Below, piece after piece: positions 12,784-18,731 of a stretch of DNA of 18,731 nucleotides. The stretch is from 2-01-FULL-50-23 sp964509695. Lineage in GTDB: Bacteria > Patescibacteriota > Microgenomatia > UBA1400 > MFAQ01. Under the pieces are notes generated by a model. The model did not search any database. It worked only from the letters and a program-made list of their open reading frames with translations, and was not told the DNA's origin. The DNA lies in NCBI GenBank assembly GCA_964509695.1, contig CAZDXN010000017.1, positions 1 through 18,731 of the forward strand, in the 5' to 3' direction. The stretch's first letter is position 1. Every line of letters starts with the position of its first letter. A program made the position numbers and the translations under genes.

Positions 12784-14694
12784 TTACTCGACGACTTCGC
12801 CTTCCTCAGCTGGCTTGTCAGACTTTTCGGAGGGTTTTTCGTCGGGTTTTCCTTCGCCATCCTCCTTCGCTGAAGCTTCGGCGGACTTCGAAGCGGCTGC
12901 ATACAGAGCTTCTCCGTGTTTTTGGGCGATGTCGCTGGCTTTTTTCAAAACATCGCTGATCGAATCGAGAGTGGCGGTGTCTTTCTTGGCCTCGTCCTCA
13001 AGTTCCTTGAGGGCGGCTTCAATCTCGTCTTTGGCCTTGGCCTCGAATTTATCACCGGCATCCTTCAACACCTTGCGAGTAGTGAAGATGAAGGTCTCGG
13101 CTTCGTTCCTTTTGTCGACGAAGTCTTTCTTCCTTTTGTCTTCCTCGGCGTTCTTTTCGGCCTCGGCTTTCATCCGCTCGACTTCCTCATTGGAAAGATT
13201 GGTCACGTTCTGGATGGTGATGTGCTGTTCCTTGCCCGTGCCTTTGTCTTTGGCGGAAACTTTCAAAATACCATTAGCATCCAGATCAAAGCTGACCTCG
13301 ATCTGGGGAATGCCACGGGGTGCAGGAGCAATGCCGTCGAGGACGAAGCGACCGAGGGGCTTGTTGTCACTGGCCATGGGTCGTTCACCCTGAAGAATAT
13401 TGATTTCAACTTGGGGTTGACTGTCGCTGGCTGTGGAAAACACTTGTGATTTGGTCGTTGGGATGGTGGTGTTTCTCTCGATAAGCGGGGTTGAAACGCC
13501 TCCCATGGTTTCGACGCCGAGGGTCAATGGGGTAACATCGAGAAGGAGAATGTCTTTGACATCGCCGGCGAGGACACCCCCCTGAATCGCGGCGCCAATG
13601 GCGACAGCTTCGTCGGGATTGACACTTTTGTTGGGTTCCTTGCCAAAAAACTCCTTGACGGCGGCTTGGACGGCGGGCATTCTGGTCATGCCACCGACGA
13701 GGATGATTTCTTTGATGTCGCTCTTTTTTAGCTTGGCATCTTTGAGGGCCAGTTCGCAGGGTTTGATGGTTTTTTTGATCAGGTCATCGACCAGCTCCTC
13801 CAGTTTGGCTCGGGTCAACTTCATGGTGAGATGAAGGGGTTGGCCTTCTTTGCTCTGGGTGATGAAGGGTTGGTTGATTTCGGTTTCGGTAGCGGAGGAG
13901 AGCTCGATCTTGGCTTTTTCGGCCGAGTCTTTGATTCGTTGAAGCGCCTGTTTATCATTGGCCAGATCAACACCGGTTTCTTTTTTGAATTCGGTGAGAA
14001 CCCATTCCATGATGCGGTGATCAAAGTCATCGCCACCAAGGAAGGTGTCGCCATTGGTAGCTTTCACTTCGAAAACGCCGTCACCCAGTTCGAGAATGGA
14101 GACGTCGAAGGTTCCACCACCAAGGTCGTAAACGGCGATGGTTTCGTTCTTGCCTTTGTCCAGACCGTAGGCGAGAGCGGCGGCGGTGGGTTCGTTGATG
14201 ATTCTTTTGACATCCAATCCGGCGATTTCACCGGCTTGTTTGGTGGCTTGACGTTGACTGTCGTCGAAGTAAGCCGGAACGGTAATGACCGCTTCGGTGA
14301 CTTTCTCACCGAGGTAGGCTTCGGCATCGGCTTTGGCTTTTTGGAGGATTTTGGCGGAAATTTCTTGAGGAGTATAAACCTTGTCACCGACCTTGACGTC
14401 TGCCAAACCATCTTTGCCTTTGACGACTTCAAAGGAGACGTGCTTGGTGACTTTCTTGACGTTTTCGGAATCGAAGCGTTGTCCCATCAGACGCTTGATG
14501 GAGAAAATGGTGTTTTTGGGATTGAGGACCATCTGGCGTTTGGCAACGTCACCGACGAGACCCTTGACGGGTTCGACGATTGACGGGAAGATGTTCCGGC
14601 CTTCGGCGGTGGGAATAATCTTGGCCTTGCCGGCTTCCATAACAGCGACGGCGCTAAAAGTAGTGCCTAGATCGATACCGATGATTTTGCTCAT
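12784..14694 (-). CDS. dnaK: Chaperone protein DnaK (Hsp70)
   Basis: DnaK is an ATP-driven chaperone that binds exposed hydrophobic segments with DnaJ and GrpE. The 636-aa product is complete. The nucleotide-binding domain opens IIGIDLGTTFS (4-14) and contains YDLGGGTFDVS and ILVGGMTRMP; the substrate-binding domain follows the linker DILLLDVTPLTLG; and there is a helical lid with an acidic, Lys/Glu/Pro-rich tail. The tail ends EEGEVVE. Transcribed in the order hrcA-grpE-dnaK with a 25-nt AT-rich spacer and no SD before the ATG. It converges with the Ada-like gene with only 2 nt between stops, leaving no room for a separate terminator. Confidence 0.99.
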   Translation of the reverse strand: MSKIIGIDLGTTFSAVAVMEAGKAKIIPTAEGRNIFPSIVEPVKGLVGDVAKRQMVLNPKNTIFSIKRLMGQRFDSENVKKVTKHVSFEVVKGKDGLADVKVGDKVYTPQEISAKILQKAKADAEAYLGEKVTEAVITVPAYFDDSQRQATKQAGEIAGLDVKRIINEPTAAALAYGLDKGKNETIAVYDLGGGTFDVSILELGDGVFEVKATNGDTFLGGDDFDHRIMEWVLTEFKKETGVDLANDKQALQRIKDSAEKAKIELSSATETEINQPFITQSKEGQPLHLTMKLTRAKLEELVDDLIKKTIKPCELALKDAKLKKSDIKEIILVGGMTRMPAVQAAVKEFFGKEPNKSVNPDEAVAIGAAIQGGVLAGDVKDILLLDVTPLTLGVETMGGVSTPLIERNTTIPTTKSQVFSTASDSQPQVEINILQGERPMASDNKPLGRFVLDGIAPAPRGIPQIEVSFDLDANGILKVSAKDKGTGKEQHITIQNVTNLSNEEVERMKAEAEKNAEEDKRKKDFVDKRNEAETFIFTTRKVLKDAGDKFEAKAKDEIEAALKELEDEAKKDTATLDSISDVLKKASDIAQKHGEALYAAASKSAEASAKEDGEGKPDEKPSEKSDKPAEEGEVVE

Positions 14695-14719
14695 ATTAGT
14701 TTATTTAAATAATTAATAA

Positions 14720-15202
14720 TTACTTAGAAGATCCCTCCACTTCGGTCGGGATGACGGAGGGGGTGGCCTGGCCGCTTCCGACTTCGACACGGGCGGGACG
14801 AAGAACGACTTCTCCGAGTTTGTAGCCGGGCTGGATGATCTTGACAACTTTATCTTTTTCTCCGGCGGCCACCTCGACACAGTCCATTGACAAAGAATCG
14901 AACTCACTCCCCTTTTCGCTGTCAATTAAGCTAACTCCTAGTTCATTTAAAACTTTTTTGAACTCTTTTACCATCATTTCGGTAACGGGATCCTTGGTAT
15001 GCTGATGAGTCAGCTCGAGGCCATCAAGTAGAGGTAGGAATTTGGAAATTATTTTGCCTTTTTCCAGCAACTTTGATTGATGCTGGTTTCGCTCTAGATT
15101 TTGGTAGTCAGCCAGTGCCCGCTTGAACTTATCGTCAAGGATAGTAAGTTGTTTTTGGATAGATTCCTCTAAATTTGGTTGGGGGGTTTTAGTTTTTTTC
15201 AT
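14720..15202 (-). CDS. grpE: Nucleotide exchange factor GrpE
   Basis: GrpE releases ADP from DnaK. The 160-aa product has a long N-terminal helix (DDKFKRALADYQNLERN, about 23-39), a four-helix segment (FLPLLDGLELTHQH) and the beta-wing (VVKIIQPGYKLGEVVLRPARVEV, about 121-143). It starts 2 nt after the hrcA stop, with overlapping or coupled translation likely. The last residues, SVIPTEVEGSSK, are not GrpE-like: they are the translation of a GTCAT-family REP-like repeat (14731-14755) that has become part of the coding sequence. The functional domains are complete before it. Confidence 0.96.
   Translation of the reverse strand: MKKTKTPQPNLEESIQKQLTILDDKFKRALADYQNLERNQHQSKLLEKGKIISKFLPLLDGLELTHQHTKDPVTEMMVKEFKKVLNELGVSLIDSEKGSEFDSLSMDCVEVAAGEKDKVVKIIQPGYKLGEVVLRPARVEVGSGQATPSVIPTEVEGSSK
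14731..14755 (-). repeat. GTCAT-family REP-like repeat within the grpE 3' end
   Basis: On the minus strand GTCATCCCGACCGAAGTGGA matches one arm of the 4235-4279 hairpin at about 15 of 20 positions. Flanking CCCTCC (14733-14738) and GGAGGG (14756-14761) can pair. It encodes the non-GrpE residues VIPTEVEGS just before the grpE stop. Confidence 0.7.
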
Positions 15203-15204
15203 CT

Positions 15205-15930
15205 TTACCAGGGTTCGGAGATTTGATTAACAAGGTTGGCAACATAACGGACGAGAGGAATGTTGTGGTCGTAGGCTTGGCGGCAAGGGCCGATGATACC
15301 GATTTGGCCGCGATGATCACCAATCTGGACGTCGGCGAAGAGACAACCAACCGGCTCAAAAATGTCGACGCCGATATCACGGCCAATGAGAAGATGAATG
15401 GGTTGGACCCCAACAGCGCGGGCGAAAATCTCCAGTAAACGGCTGCTGTGGTCAAGCATGTCGAAAATTTCGCGGGCAAGGTCGATATCGAAGAATTCAC
15501 GGGAGAGGAGGAGGTTGGCGTAGCCGGAGTGGTAGGTACGATCCTTGTCGATAGTGGCAAAAGAGAGAGACTTGGTCCGATCGGCGAGGACGCGGACGGA
15601 CTCGCGCAGAAGATTGTCCGGATTGCCTCGATGGTCCCAGACGTTTTCCTTGACGGAGACCTGCTCGGCAACGGAAAGATCACGCTCCTTCATCAATTCG
15701 TTGACATAGAACTTGATGGCGATGGCGGTGGGGATGCGGCCGGCAGAGGAGTGAGGTTGAGCCAGAAAACCTTTTTCTTCCAGGACGGCCATTTCGTTCC
15801 TTAGAGTGGCGGGGGAGACACCCAAGCGATATTTGTTTTCTAGGGTGACGCTACCGACCGGCTCCGCTGTGGCGGTATATTCTTCGACGACGGCTTTGAT
15901 GATGGCAGTTTGGCGAGAAGATAAGTCCAT
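15205..15930 (-). CDS. hrcA: Heat-inducible transcription repressor HrcA
   Basis: HrcA represses chaperone genes by binding CIRCE operators and is kept active by GroEL in known systems. The 241-aa product has an N-terminal winged helix (LSSRQTAIIKAVVEEY...SPATLRNEMAVLEEKGFL, about 3-56), then SSAGRIPTAIAIKFYV, and a C-terminal domain ending with GIIGPCRQAYDHNIPLVRYV, the typical HrcA signature. It is about 100 aa shorter than the usual ~340 aa, with loss in the middle (dimerisation insert). It heads hrcA-grpE-dnaK, and its promoter overlaps a CIRCE immediately before the ATG, indicating autoregulation. Confidence 0.95.
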   Translation of the reverse strand: MDLSSRQTAIIKAVVEEYTATAEPVGSVTLENKYRLGVSPATLRNEMAVLEEKGFLAQPHSSAGRIPTAIAIKFYVNELMKERDLSVAEQVSVKENVWDHRGNPDNLLRESVRVLADRTKSLSFATIDKDRTYHSGYANLLLSREFFDIDLAREIFDMLDHSSRLLEIFARAVGVQPIHLLIGRDIGVDIFEPVGCLFADVQIGDHRGQIGIIGPCRQAYDHNIPLVRYVANLVNQISEPW

Positions 15931-15931
15931 A

Positions 15932-15958
15932 TTAGCACTAGAATAGCATGAGTGATAA
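15932..15958. promoter_or_regulatory. CIRCE operator upstream of hrcA
   Basis: TTAGCACTA - N9 - GAGTGATAA on the plus strand, against the consensus TTAGCACTC - N9 - GAGTGCTAA. Each arm matches 8/9 with exact spacing. It ends 1 nt before the hrcA start codon and overlaps the -10. Confidence 0.92.
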
Positions 15959-15968
15959 TGACTGTCAA
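15940..15968 (-). promoter_or_regulatory. hrcA-grpE-dnaK promoter
   Basis: On the minus strand a consensus TTGACA (complement of 15963-15968), a 17-nt spacer, then TATTCT (complement of 15940-15945). The -10 ends 9 nt before the hrcA ATG, implying a leaderless or nearly leaderless mRNA. CIRCE covers the -10 and spacer. Confidence 0.8.
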
Positions 15969-15991
15969 CTCTATGGTAAAGTTGAGAAGAG

Positions 15992-17377
15992 ATGAGATTT
16001 AAGTGGAGGCAGTTTTTGCCATTAATTATTGGTTTGGTAGGAATTATTGTGGTCGTGGTGGTGATTCCGGTGGCAGTTAGATACGTGGGACGAGCTGGTG
16101 GGGTGAACGCAGATTTGGTGGTGGACTACGACGGAGTTCTCGGGAAGATGCCCACGCCCTGGCGAAACTTAGCCCAAGGCGGAGAGGAGCCCAAGGCAAT
16201 GCTTGGCAATATTACCAACGAAATAAAGGCCTTGCGGCCAGAATATATCCGTCTGGACCATATCTATGATGCCTTTAAGGTGGTGGCGAAGAACGGAGGC
16301 CAGCTTTCTTATGACTGGAGCGGTCTGGATGCTGCCGTGAACGAAATTCTGGCGACTGGAGCGAAACCGATGTTGTCTCTTTCTTATATGCCACCGGTGA
16401 TTTCCAAGGGAGATATTATCGACCTACCGTCCGATTGGGGAGAGTGGGGGCAGGTAGTGCAGGCGACGATTGAGCACTATAGCGGCAGAAGTAATAGAAA
16501 TATCAGTAATGTCATTTATGAGGTCTGGAATGAGCCGGATCTGTTTGGTAGCTACAAGACCTATGGCGATAAAAATTACCTGACGATGTATGAGGTTTCG
16601 GCCGGAGCGGCGGCGCGGGCGGAGAACGTGAATCAATTTGAGTTCGGTGGTCCGGCAGTGACGGCACTTTACCAGAATTGGCTGGAGAGATTGATTAAAT
16701 TTGCCGATGAGAATAATTTACGTTTGGACTTTTTGAGTTGGCATCGATACTCAACAGATTTGGATAGATTTGAACAGGACGCGAACCAAGCGCGGGAGTG
16801 GGCGGCCAAGATCCCGGCATTGGTGAACCTGAAGTTTTATATCACCGAGTGGGGGCATAATAGCGAGGTTGATCCGGGTTATGATAATAAATTCGGGGCG
16901 ATTCACACAATTGCGGCAAGCCGGGTGATGATGGCAAAAGTCCAGCGGGCCTTTGTTTTTGAGATAAAGGATGGGCCGGGAAAGGACAAATTGTGGGGGA
17001 GATGGGGACTTTTGACTCACGAAAATTTCGGAACACCTGAGGAAAAGCCCAGATACAAGGCGGTTCAATTGTTGAATAATCTAGGACCGTTTCGAATTAG
17101 TTTGGCGGGGGAAGGGAGTTGGGTGAAAGGGATTGCCTCGACGGATGAAACCGGGAACATCAAACTGATGGTTGTAAATTATGACCCGGCCGGAACGCAC
17201 TCTGAGGGGGTGCCGATATTGTTTGATAATCTACCCAAGGGAAATTTCAAGTATCAGAGGCGAGACTTTTTGGGGAGTACTTTGGCGCCGATTCAGGTGG
17301 CGACTTCGGCCGCATCTTGGAAAACGACCGAGTACTTCGCGCCAAACAGCGCGGCAATGATAACATTGGAGTTTTAA
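15992..17377 (+). CDS. Membrane-anchored GH39-like glycoside hydrolase
   Basis: A 461-aa protein with a single N-terminal membrane helix (about residues 8-30) and an outside catalytic domain. The domain is a GH39/clan-A-type TIM barrel: YEVWNEPD has the acid/base Glu181 (Asn-Glu-Pro motif), and KFYITEWG the nucleophile candidate Glu286. GH39 enzymes include beta-xylosidase and alpha-iduronidase; the substrate here cannot be told. The last ~110 residues look like the beta-rich accessory domain (IKLMVVNYDP), ending EYFAPNSAAMITLEF. GAGAAGAG sits directly before the ATG and is too close for a classical SD. Its TAA overlaps the stop of the convergent Cys-rich gene (TTAA at 17374-17377). A decayed second copy of its 3' end lies at 17911-17982. 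Confidence 0.82.
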   Translation: MRFKWRQFLPLIIGLVGIIVVVVVIPVAVRYVGRAGGVNADLVVDYDGVLGKMPTPWRNLAQGGEEPKAMLGNITNEIKALRPEYIRLDHIYDAFKVVAKNGGQLSYDWSGLDAAVNEILATGAKPMLSLSYMPPVISKGDIIDLPSDWGEWGQVVQATIEHYSGRSNRNISNVIYEVWNEPDLFGSYKTYGDKNYLTMYEVSAGAAARAENVNQFEFGGPAVTALYQNWLERLIKFADENNLRLDFLSWHRYSTDLDRFEQDANQAREWAAKIPALVNLKFYITEWGHNSEVDPGYDNKFGAIHTIAASRVMMAKVQRAFVFEIKDGPGKDKLWGRWGLLTHENFGTPEEKPRYKAVQLLNNLGPFRISLAGEGSWVKGIASTDETGNIKLMVVNYDPAGTHSEGVPILFDNLPKGNFKYQRRDFLGSTLAPIQVATSAASWKTTEYFAPNSAAMITLEF

Positions 17378-17865
17378 TCAAGGTCGAGGCCGAATTCATC
17401 TAGAAGGCGTTGTTTGGCTCTCTGATATGGCTTCGAGTGGGGAGGGAAGGTTTGAGTTGTTTCAAGGCAGGTGGCTTTGATGACTTCGGGTTCCCAGTCG
17501 TGACAGGGAGGGGTGATCTCGAAATCTGATTGACCTCGGGTGAAGTCATAGACGGCATCTTCGTAAGGGTGATGGTCTTGTTGAAATTCTTTTCTCAGAT
17601 GGGCAGTTCGGGTGAAGCGGCCGCGGGCGGTGCAGGGAGCAGGGCAGCTAAACTCGCCGGAGAGAGTTAGTTGAGGAAGAATGGTGCCTTTGGGAAAATG
17701 AAGTACTCGCTGCAGATGATCTTGCCAGAATCCCTCATCGGTGGCGCCGAGAGCGACCTGCTGGGCGGCCCAGAGTTCGAGAAGTCGATAAAACTCTTTT
17801 TGTCTTGCCTCGTTGAAATTACCGCAACAATCACATCGACCACGATCCAACTCTATCTGTTTCAT
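17374..17865 (-). CDS. Cys-rich protein of unknown function
   Basis: A 163-aa protein that I do not recognise. It begins MKQIELDRGRCDCCGNFNEA; the CDCC cluster (11-14), CPAPC near residues 74-78 and further Cys/His residues suggest metal binding. There is no signal peptide or membrane segment; Trp, His and Gln content is high. It has its own promoter, with the -10 7 nt before the ATG. It lies on the opposite strand between the intact GH39-like gene and the remnant of a second GH39-like gene, so it is either a later insertion or was caught between tandem copies. Confidence 0.65.
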   Translation of the reverse strand: MKQIELDRGRCDCCGNFNEARQKEFYRLLELWAAQQVALGATDEGFWQDHLQRVLHFPKGTILPQLTLSGEFSCPAPCTARGRFTRTAHLRKEFQQDHHPYEDAVYDFTRGQSDFEITPPCHDWEPEVIKATCLETTQTFPPHSKPYQRAKQRLLDEFGLDLD

Positions 17866-17872
17866 GCCCTAT

Positions 17873-17901
17873 AATCTAACATGAATAATGTAAATTGTAA
17901 A
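17873..17901 (-). promoter_or_regulatory. Promoter of the Cys-rich gene, leaderless type
   Basis: On the minus strand TTTACA (complement of 17896-17901), a 17-nt spacer, then TAGATT (complement of 17873-17878), ending 7 nt before the ATG at 17865. The -10 matches 4/6. Confidence 0.55.
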
Positions 17902-17910
17902 ATTCGGCAT

Positions 17911-17982
17911 TATTCCTGGCCGGCGCGAACGGCAGAGTATTTTGTACCCAACGGCGCGGTGATGATTACTTTGGATTTTTAA
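17911..17982 (+). pseudogene. Remnant of a second GH39-like gene (3' end)
   Basis: In frame up to a TAA at 17980-17982 the sequence reads RTAEYFVPNGAVMITLDF. It aligns with the intact protein's KTTEYFAPNSAAMITLEF end at 12 of 18 residues, with many synonymous differences at DNA level. A Trp (17917-17919) may match the SW before it. Nothing upstream resembles the rest of the enzyme: the preceding sequence is the promoter of the Cys-rich gene. An ATG at 17881 opens this frame (33 codons), but I regard it as a decayed paralogue rather than a gene. Confidence 0.75.
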
Positions 17983-17993
17983 CCCACTACAAG

Positions 17994-18030
17994 CCTACGG
18001 GGTTAGACCCTGTAGGGGATTTCCCCCTGC
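17994..18030. repeat. Overlapping hairpins downstream of the toxin gene
   Basis: CCTAC...GTAGG (17994-17998 and 18012-18016), with inner GGG/CCC, forms one hairpin. The shared GTAGGGG (18012-18018) can instead pair with CCCC...CTAC further right (up to about 18032). No T-run follows on either strand, so terminator function for the minus-strand toxin gene is uncertain. Confidence 0.45.
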
Positions 18031-18044
18031 TACCTTAAAGAAAC

Positions 18045-18365
18045 TCAGATTTGAAATAATTTTTTAAGCTTTCTTCTCACTTCCAATATTTTATTTTTGG
18101 GCAAGACGCCGATTTCACCCCTCAGGTTTGAGGATTCGAAATTCGTCAATTTAAAAAGTCTGATTGTCGATTTTTTGGTAAGTCCTGTTCCTTTTAGCTT
18201 GTCCAAAATAACATCTCCATCTAACGGTTGGACCTCTCTTGAAGTAATATAGGCGGCTATTATTGTTTTATATCTGCCTAGTGGCTGACTTAATTGCAAC
18301 ACCGGTCTGCTCTTTTGGCTCAAGTTTTCCGTAAACGGAAAATCTGCTAGAAAAATTTTGTACAT
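18045..18365 (-). CDS. MazF/PemK-family toxin
   Basis: A 106-aa protein of the MazF/PemK family, whose members are usually ribosome-independent or ribosome-associated mRNA endonucleases that arrest growth. It opens IFLADFPFTENLSQKSRPVL (about 4-23), the family's DxPF..x...KxRPvLvLS pattern. It then has AYITSRE (TS near 42) and GTGLTKKSTIRLFKL (about 60-74), matching the GL...S.I... block. Length is typical. The ATG follows the antitoxin stop by 1 nt (TAAaATG), so translation is coupled. Its stop is TGA, the only one among the complete genes here, which fits separate origin of the module. Confidence 0.85.
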   Translation of the reverse strand: MYKIFLADFPFTENLSQKSRPVLQLSQPLGRYKTIIAAYITSREVQPLDGDVILDKLKGTGLTKKSTIRLFKLTNFESSNLRGEIGVLPKNKILEVRRKLKKLFQI

Positions 18366-18366
18366 T

Positions 18367-18636
18367 TTAGAATTTAACCGGTTTCAATTTACTCTCGTCC
18401 CAAAAAGGTTCTTCGTCCCCTTCTTCATCCAAACCCCACACCCTAACAGTATTCATCATCATCTCTTTCACGGTGGGGTCGCTGTCATTATACTTTGACC
18501 TGCGCGACTTCACCGCCTGAGCTCCCACAGTCACTTTCACAATCTCCGCATCGGTCAGAGTCGGATATTCCATCTGCCGCAAGTAATCAATCTCCTTCTT
18601 CAAATCTGCTGTCACAGTTAGTCTTATTGTGTTCAT
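18367..18636 (-). CDS. Ribbon-helix-helix-type antitoxin
   Basis: An 89-aa protein encoded directly before the MazF/PemK toxin. The N-terminus NTIRLTVTADLKKEIDYLRQ looks like the beta strand plus helix of a ribbon-helix-helix DNA-binding domain. The C-terminal half (EEGDEEPFWDESKLKPVKF) is acidic and likely the unstructured toxin-binding tail. I choose the ATG at 18636: an in-frame ATG at 18645 lies inside the -10 hexamer, so it would not be in the mRNA. Starting at 18636 puts the ATG 7 nt after the -10, giving a leaderless transcript. A 12-bp palindrome over the -35 is a likely autoregulatory operator. Confidence 0.8.
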   Translation of the reverse strand: MNTIRLTVTADLKKEIDYLRQMEYPTLTDAEIVKVTVGAQAVKSRRSKYNDSDPTVKEMMMNTVRVWGLDEEGDEEPFWDESKLKPVKF

Positions 18637-18643
18637 AATAGAC

Positions 18644-18672
18644 ATTATCTATCCAAAAGTGACAATTGTCAA
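18644..18672 (-). promoter_or_regulatory. Toxin-antitoxin promoter, leaderless type
   Basis: On the minus strand a consensus TTGACA (complement of 18667-18672), exactly 17 nt, then GATAAT (complement of 18644-18649), 7 nt before the chosen ATG. Confidence 0.85.
18660..18671. promoter_or_regulatory. Palindromic operator candidate for the antitoxin
   Basis: TGACAATTGTCA is a perfect 12-bp palindrome covering most of the -35 and the start of the spacer. This is the position expected for autorepression by the antitoxin or toxin-antitoxin complex. Confidence 0.6.
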
Positions 18673-18677
18673 GGCCA

Positions 18678-18712
18678 TGTCCTGGACACCTAGATAGAGA
18701 ACGGTTGTTCTC
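18678..18712. repeat. Two short palindromes at the right edge
   Basis: TGTCCTGGACA (18678-18688) and GAGAACGGTTGTTCTC (18697-18712) are short inverted repeats upstream of the toxin-antitoxin promoter. The second is followed on the plus strand by a pyrimidine-rich stretch. They may be further regulatory sites or part of the next locus; the window ends here. Confidence 0.4.
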
Positions 18713-18731
18713 CTTTCTGTTTAAGGTAATT

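Noticed and set aside
13831..14583. A 250-codon open frame antisense to dnaK
   Set aside because: Mirror of dnaK codon bias (Gly/Phe/Asp-rich), with no recognisable motif and no promoter.
18637..18645. Upstream in-frame ATG for the antitoxin
   Set aside because: It lies within the -10 hexamer of the only good promoter and so should not be transcribed.
1..18731. TGA recoded to glycine, as in Gracilibacteria/Absconditabacteria
   Set aside because: All core genes end in standard stops without in-frame TGA, and one gene ends with TGA where the family ends.
1..18731. CRISPR array, tRNA/rRNA genes, insertion sequences, replication origin
   Set aside because: No regularly spaced repeats, cloverleaf, rRNA core, transposase or DnaA-box cluster was seen; the DUF559 cassette is the only mobile-element candidate.

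Overview
The window looks like a chromosomal segment from a reduced-genome bacterium, most likely a member of the Candidate Phyla Radiation (Patescibacteria, Microgenomates-like). This is an inference from gene form rather than from a marker tree. IF2 begins directly at its G domain (463 aa), HrcA is short, DnaJ has no zinc-finger region, a Lon-like ATPase has no protease domain, and the nusA-infB-rpsO-pnp block has lost rimP, rbfA, truB and ribF. Stops read as the standard code: among 19 complete genes I count 14 TAA, 4 TAG and 1 TGA. Genes are packed with almost no spacing and no gap exceeds 300 bp.

Region 1 (1-8280, all leftward) is an RNA and translation block in the order nusA, infB, a degenerate NrnA/DHH-like gene, rpsO, pnp, a protease-less Lon-type AAA+ ATPase, then RNase J (cut by the left edge). 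Between the Lon-like gene and RNase J sits a DUF559 endonuclease gene bracketed by two related palindromic repeats in inverted orientation (504-542 and 893-931). These repeats also supply the Shine-Dalgarno sequences of the DUF559 gene and of RNase J. A second, unrelated REP-like family ('GTCAT..CGACCG') occurs as a hairpin between rpsO and pnp and again inside the last codons of grpE.

Region 2 (8281-10223) holds an orphan PEP-synthase/PPDK-like ATP-grasp protein with its own promoter and a strong terminator, and a small MsrQ/ferric-reductase-like haem membrane protein overlapping dnaJ.

Region 3 (10735-15958) is the heat-shock locus: hrcA-grpE-dnaK run leftward from a promoter that overlaps a CIRCE operator. 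dnaJ is separated from them by two plus-strand genes, a protein of unknown function and an Ada-like zinc-binding protein. A second, weaker CIRCE lies in the divergent region between dnaJ and the first of these genes, so dnaJ and perhaps the inserted pair belong to the HrcA regulon.

Region 4 (15992-18731) is accessory: a membrane-anchored GH39-like glycosidase, a Cys-rich protein of unknown function, the decayed 3' end of a second GH39-like gene, and a MazF/PemK toxin with a ribbon-helix-helix antitoxin. Several genes (PEP-synthase-like, hrcA, Cys-rich protein, antitoxin) have a promoter whose -10 ends only 7-9 nt before the ATG, and most other starts lack a Shine-Dalgarno sequence. Leaderless mRNAs therefore look common here. 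I found no tRNA, rRNA, CRISPR array or transposase.
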